Origin: Cladocopium goreaui
Lineage: Eukaryota > Sar > Dinophyceae > Suessiales > Symbiodiniaceae
Length of the DNA: 64,000 bases
Assembly: GCA_947184155.2 (NCBI GenBank)
Contig: CAMXCT020000883.1
Span: 50,001 to 114,000, forward strand
Direction of reading: 5' to 3'
The notes under the pieces are model-generated. The model was not told the origin of the DNA, did no database searches, and saw nothing but the letters and a program-made list of their open reading frames with translations. Both the position numbers and the translations under genes were made by a program. This document shows, piece after piece, positions 58,976-64,000 of the stretch (position 1 is the first letter of the stretch; every line of letters starts with the position of its first letter).

Positions 58976-59090
58976 TACCATCTGGTTATTTAACATAGCC
59001 ATGGAAAATGGCCCATTTATAGATGGTTTACCTGGGTTTATCTATTAAGAATGGTGATTTTCCATGGCTATGTTAAATAACCACAGGGTA
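58976..59090. mobile_element. Hairpin MITE copy, GGTTATTTAAC sub-type
   Basis: Starts TACCATCTGGTTATTTAACA and ends GTTAAATAACCACAGGGTA. A decayed half-copy (CCTCTGGTAATCCAACAGTT) lies at about 58838-58910. Confidence 0.85.
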
Positions 59091-59269
59091 AATGTTCATG
59101 AATGTTCATGATTTTTTTTTATAGGTTTTCCACTCAAAGATATGGGTGATATATGAAGGTTTCCACAAATGCGAGGGTACCCCAAAATGGATGGTTTTAT
59201 CATGGAAGAATCCATGAAACTCCTATTAAGATGGATGAGTTGGGGGTACCACTATTTTAGGACACCTTT

Positions 59270-60030
59270 ATAATTACATACATATATATATATATAAACG
59301 TATATATATATATATATACATAATTACATATATATATAAACGTATATATATATACATAATTACATATATATATATAAACGTATATATATATATACATACA
59401 TAATTATATATATATAGATATATATAAACGTATATATATATACATAATTACATATATATATAAACGTATATATATATATACATACATAATTACATATATA
59501 TATATATAAACGTATATATATATATATACATAATTACATATATATATATATTAACGTATATATATATACATAATTACATATATATATAAACGTATATATA
59601 TATATATACATATATATATACATAAACATATATATAAACGTATATATATATACACATAATTACATATATATATATAAACGTATATATATATACATAATTA
59701 CATATATATATAAACGTATATATATATATACATAATTACATATATATACATATATAAACGTATATATATATATATACATACATAATTACATATATATATA
59801 TATAAACGTATATATATATACACATAATTACATATATATATATATAAACGTATAAACGTATATATATATACATAATTACATATATATATATATAAACGTA
59901 TATATATATATACATAATTACATATATATATATATAAACGTATATATATATACATAATTACATATATATATATAAACGTATATATATATATATACATAAT
60001 TACACACACATATATATATATATATATCAG
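59270..60030. repeat. AT minisatellite, unit CATAATTACA plus ATAAACGT
   Basis: About 18 imperfect units of roughly 35-45 bp, each with CATAATTACA and ATAAACGTATA separated by (TA)n. Confidence 0.95.
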
Positions 60031-60689
60031 TTGTCATGTTGATCAGTTTTTTTACTTCTTGCCATTTCATTTTAAGCGACGGTGAGCCAAGGCTGGTGTC
60101 GAGAAAGCGGATGGAAAAAGACACACTTGGGCCGTTGGGATTAATGGTGCTTTAATGGTGCTTTAACCATGAAAAATGGTGGTTTAATGGTGGTTTAACC
60201 AAAGAAAATGAGGATTTTAACGGGATTTCTATATGATTAATGTGGGTAAAACAAGAAAGCACCCATTTGGGAATGGTTGGAAGTCCACCTATTTATGGTG
60301 ATTTGGGGCATAGTTTATTATTGTTTTACTCACATAAATGGGTAATAACCATGGTAATGATATGTATTGTAGTTGATAACCAGCATAAGTTGGGATATGG
60401 TAGCTATATTATATGGTTATATTAGGAAAATCCATTTGGAACTGCACCTTTCACGTATTAAATTGAGTTTCCCCAACCACATGATTCAGAATGAATTATG
60501 CTTCATGCTGCCACCATGACTAGGTTGGTAAAGGACATCTTTCTATTTCGATGTTTCAATCTTACAAAAAGAAGATTCCATCATAAAATACAGGTGCTCC
60601 TTAAAAAAAAAAGCGTTAAAATAACAATTCTTCTTGGTTTTATAGTTTGGAACACCCCATATGTTGCCTGGTCGATTCCACCTCGCTAG

Positions 60690-61525
60690 GCCACGCTCCG
60701 TCCAGCCGTGCGCTTCCATTGCCAGGTGATTTTTGGGGGGTTTGGGTGGTGCCCCCCAGTGAATGATGTTGATTTATAATCCCCTTTAGCGAAAAAGCAG
60801 TGTTCTCCATAAAGCCTAGTTATTGGACTAACAAACCAACTTCGTCAACTATGGGGCCCCATCCTGTGTATTTTTCGGGGATGGAGGGTTTTAAAGAAGG
60901 AACAAATCTGCACTGTTGGAGATGTTTTGTCAATATCAATTCACAGCTAGATTTCTACAATCTAAATAGTAGCAACGACATATTCATCAGCTGTTTCCCC
61001 AGCATTAATATCCTATTTAATATATCATTACTGTATATATCATTAATATCTCATTCCCCTCACATACCCCATTGGTTCTATCATACTAATATCTGATTTC
61101 AACCATCTAAACATAGTACCAACGACATATTACTCATTTGATGATCATCATAGTATCTTCAGTGCACATCCCCATCATTTCACCACTTTCACCATATCCT
61201 ACTAATACACATTTAATTTGTAATATCCCAATACTAAAATCCCACAAATTTCTCCATCATATTATCAGGAAAACTTGCTTGCCTGCGGCAAGCCCGCTGG
61301 CCATAGAGAGGTGGCCCCAAGGGAGTTTGATGTGCACTCTAGGTGGAAGCCGGAGAGAGAAGCATAAGAGAAGAGAAGAGAAGAGGAGAGGAGAGGAGAG
61401 GAGAGGGAGAAGGAGAAGGAGAAGGAGAAGGAGGAGGAGGAGAAGGAGAAGGAGAAGGAGGAGAAGGAGAAGGAGAAGGAGGAGAAGGAGAAGGAGAAGG
61501 AGAAGGAGAAGGAGACGAAGAAGGA

Positions 61526-61556
<31 letters not shown>

Positions 61557-62895
61557 GGGAGACAAAGACAGAGCCGTAAAACGGAAGTAGCTTGTGTAGC
61601 AAGTGCTTGCCGTAACAACCTATTGACAGTATACCGACCCCACAAAGTAGCGCCAGGTACTATGTACGAGCCTCCAGCTTGACAGCAGACCACTGCATGG
61701 AAGGGGACAGGGTGGAAGCGGAGAGAGGTTGCCCCAAGGGAGGTTGATGCGCACGCTAGGTGGAAGCCGGAGAAGAAGAAGAAGAAGAAGAAGACAGAGC
61801 CGTAGATCAGAAGCAGCTTGACTAGCAAGTGCTTACTGCAACAACCTATTCACCGCATACCAAATCAGTACAGGTCGATCAGTTTAGTACCGTGTACATC
61901 CTGTGACTAGCACCGGTAGACAGTTTCGCCAGCTACCGTCAATACCGGTTTAGTACGACGACGACGACGACTCCCACTCCCACTCCCACTCCCACTCCCA
62001 CTCCCACTCCTACTCCCACTCCTTCCTTCTTCTCCAATTAAGTCGGTGTCGTAGTCGTAGTATGTCGTAGTCGTATACGTAGTCGTAGTCGCAGCTGTCG
62101 TCGGAGGAGGAGTAGTAGGAGTAGTAGCAGCAGGAACAGCAACACTTACACTGACACGCTGGCAGGACTATCACATTAATACCCCATTGGCATCACATTT
62201 CCCCACCATACCTCCATGATCCCACCCTATTCCCATAAGCTTCCCATAGAATAAAGGGCTTTCGCATGGTAGGAATATCACAGCAATATGTTCATGATAG
62301 TCAATATCCCCATCACCATCATGGCCAATATCTCCATCACTATCCCCATTACAGAACTATTTTCATTGGGATCATGGTCAATATCCCCCATCACCTCACC
62401 ATTTTCACCCAGTTTATATGTCAACCCTGGATTAATAAACCCCTAGATTGTTTAATTGGGAGGGTACCATTTACCCTCTGGTAAATAAACATAGACCCTG
62501 AAAATCACCAATTTTTAATGGAAAGTAGTCTTCCAACCCCGATGACTGCCAGGGTCGAACTGTTAATTTACCAGAAGGCCTCTGGTAACCTAACATAGCT
62601 ATGGAAAATCACCATTTTTCATGGGAAAATCCACTATTTCGACTGGGTCATTTTCAATAGCTATTTTGACATTACCAGAGGGTAAATCCCATTAATATCC
62701 CATTAAACCACAATAAAACCCCATTAAATCCAACCATTTATGTTAAATTACCAGAGGGTACCATTTAAGCATCACGACTCACCATTTTCACCCTTCGGGC
62801 ACCGTGGCTCGATCGCCTTCTGCTAGGTGCCCTGCGGAATCTTCACCGATGAGCTCCGCGTGCAGGCCATGATGGAGGACGGCGTCAACTGCCCG
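60690..62895 (+). CDS. sodN: Nickel superoxide dismutase (Ni-SOD), two N-terminal exons
   Basis: Exon 60690-60725 (acceptor CTCGCTAG; ATLRPAVRFHCQ; donor CAG|GTGATT) and exon 62827-62895 (acceptor TGCTAG; VPCGIFTDELRVQAMMEDGV, NCP; donor CCG|GTAAAA) join in phase 0 to give HCQVPCGIF. This is the nickel hook H-C-x-x-P-C-G-x-[YF] that defines Ni-SOD: His1, Cys2 and Cys6 bind nickel once the leader is cut off before His. The usual Tyr9 is Phe here. The residues before His (TLRPAVRF) would be the end of a removable leader. Ni-SOD converts superoxide to peroxide and oxygen. The start and the 3' exons were not found; the rest lies upstream in unseen exons or beyond the window. The 2.1-kb intron is full of microsatellites and a tandem MITE pair. 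Confidence 0.65.
61296..61840 (+). repeat. Duplicated block around GCCCCAAGGGAG
   Basis: GCCCCAAGGGAGTTTGATG…CTAGGTGGAAGCCGGAGA (61313-61355) recurs at 61731-61771, each followed by a GA-rich run, then CAGAGCCGTA and TAGCAAGTGCTT. Confidence 0.8.
61360..61565 (+). repeat. GGAGAA microsatellite
   Basis: (GAGAGG)n, (GGAGAA)n and (GAAGAA)n inside the Ni-SOD intron. Arg/Glu- and Ser/Pro/Leu-rich open frames are artefacts. Confidence 0.97.
61957..62135 (+). repeat. GACGAC, CTCCCA and GTCGTA microsatellites
   Basis: Short runs of GAC, CTCCCA (about nine copies), and GTAGTCGTA. Confidence 0.95.
62472..62684. mobile_element. Two hairpin MITE copies in tandem
   Basis: Copy one starts TACCCTCTGGTAAATAAACA and ends AATTTACCAGAAGGCC. 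Copy two begins within the last bases (GGCCTCTGGTAACCTAACA) and ends ACATTACCAGAGGGTA. A lone right end (GTTAAATTACCAGAGGGTA) follows at 62742-62760. All lie in the Ni-SOD intron. Confidence 0.85.
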
Positions 62896-63950
62896 GTAAA
62901 AATCGAACGAAAGATGGGAAACTCATAGGAAAATGATGGGGAAAACCCATGAAAACCAATCGTTTTACCATTTTTAATGGGATAGTGATGAGATAATGAT
63001 GGGAACATAAGCATCATTCAACTAGAAAATAGGGATTTAACCATGCATTAATGGGATAATTGATGGGATAATGATGGGAATATAAGCATGATGGAGGATC
63101 AATGGGAATCTTGATGGTGACAAGAATGGGGATAGTACCTACCGGTGTCATCAAACAAGGCTAGCTGGGAAGTCCCCATGAAAAATGGAGGTTTCTAGCT
63201 GGGGAAATCATCGAAGTAAATGGTGGGTGTTCCATTAGATTACTGGAGGGTATATAGGTGACAAATAACGATTGGTTACTCTAGATGTGATCACTTCAGT
63301 AGGGTTCTTAACACTCGAAAACATGGGATGATATCGGGATATAAAAGATGGTTGATTGGTGACAGTTTGTCTGAGAACTAGGGGAGTTACATCTTAAAGC
63401 GTGATAGTCATAGTTGATCATACTAGAGCGTTTTAGCATGTTTTAGCCATCAAACAAACCGGGATAGAATTGATACACGGTGGTTGGTTGATGTTCTTTT
63501 TTTCCTTCGAGGGTTGGACCCTTTTTATGAGCGGGGAATCCCCTTTAACCAACCCTTATTTGGCGAAAAGATTTGGCTCAAACATCAGGCGATCGTAAAC
63601 TAGTTGCCTAGTCATGGGCTGGTATTTAGATGTATATGAGTATGATCAAAGTTTCCAACTAGTAAAGCAGCAGCTTCCAAACAGTTTCATATTGGCTAAT
63701 TACATTTGGCTATTTCCAGCCTAACTGAGCTTAACTAAGCTTCAGATTGGGAAACTAGTATCCAGATATATCCAGATTGTCTCCAATATTGCATTTGAAA
63801 GGGGTTCGATCATAATTTCCCCTCTTTATTTACTTATTTTCCGACATGTATGATACAAAGATGCCACCCTGAACTCCCCCCCATGGAAATCTCCCATCAA
63901 TACAACCAATGAGGGTTTGTTGAAAAACGCGGGTGCACACACACACATAA
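62896..63950. other. Stretch without a supported gene
   Basis: Probably Ni-SOD intron. Contains a decayed hairpin element at about 63170-63252 (GTCCCCATGAAAAATGGAGG … ATTACTGGAGGGTA). No exon recognised. Confidence 0.4.
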
Positions 63951-64000
63951 ACCATATCTATATCTATATCTATATCTATAAATCTATATATCTATATATC
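63950..64000 (+). repeat. TATCTA microsatellite, cut by window end
   Basis: (TATATC)n reaching the window edge. Confidence 0.95.

Noticed and set aside
61138-61828. Long open frames rich in Arg, Glu, Leu or Ser
   Set aside because: They are readings of a (GGAGAA)n microsatellite and differ only by frame and strand.

Overview
This window looks like nuclear DNA of a dinoflagellate, most likely a coral-symbiont type (Symbiodiniaceae); the species is inferred, not proven. Coding sequence is broken into many short exons. Where reading frame and protein family let a junction be checked, many introns start with GC rather than GT, and most end in AG followed by G. There are no operons, no bacterial ribosome sites, and much satellite and low-complexity DNA. 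One run of 100 N (44426-44525) is an assembly gap.

Layout. 0-7 kb: small exons of unrecognised genes between minisatellites. 6.8-8.0 kb: 3' end of a RING-finger gene. 8.1-9.7 kb: a 1.6-kb palindrome-rich repeat element; an inverted relative lies at 50.6-52.0 kb. 10-19.6 kb: exons of several genes, including a complete two-exon secreted cupin gene (13.58-14.79 kb) and a cysteine-rich PAN/apple-like gene (16.8-17.7 kb). 19.6-21.4 kb: a 10-bp satellite. 21.85-31.53 kb: the best-supported gene, a CobW/P47K (COG0523) GTPase in at least 17 exons, with all GTPase motifs traceable. 31.9-32.4 kb: two HECT ubiquitin-ligase exons. 33.1-33.7 kb: a broken ISXO2-like transposase beside an 87-bp minisatellite. 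33.8-34.8 kb: AT microsatellite. 35.1-40.5 kb: a GC-rich tandem array containing a frameshifted helicase-like gene fragment. 42.2-45.5 kb: purine minisatellite and two interleaved ~300-bp satellites. 45.5-49.8 kb: an open reading frame and exons of unrecognised genes, including a three-exon gene at 47.5-48.7 kb. 54.1-58.2 kb: coiled-coil exons. 60.69-62.90 kb: two exons of a nickel superoxide dismutase, with an intron inside the nickel-binding hook.

A family of ~105-125-bp hairpin elements (TA-flanked, ends CCCTCTGGTAA / TTACCAGAGGG) occurs at least a dozen times, mostly within or beside inferred introns (cupin, PAN, CobW twice, HECT, Ni-SOD). Because its ends carry splice-like GGTAA and CCAG, it is a candidate intron-colonising or intron-making element.

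The genes do not form an evident pathway. The CobW protein is expected to be a GTP-dependent metallochaperone and Ni-SOD a metal enzyme, but their proximity (30 kb) is not evidence of a functional link. Exon ends are inferred by eye from frame, splice dinucleotides and family resemblance; no transcript was available.
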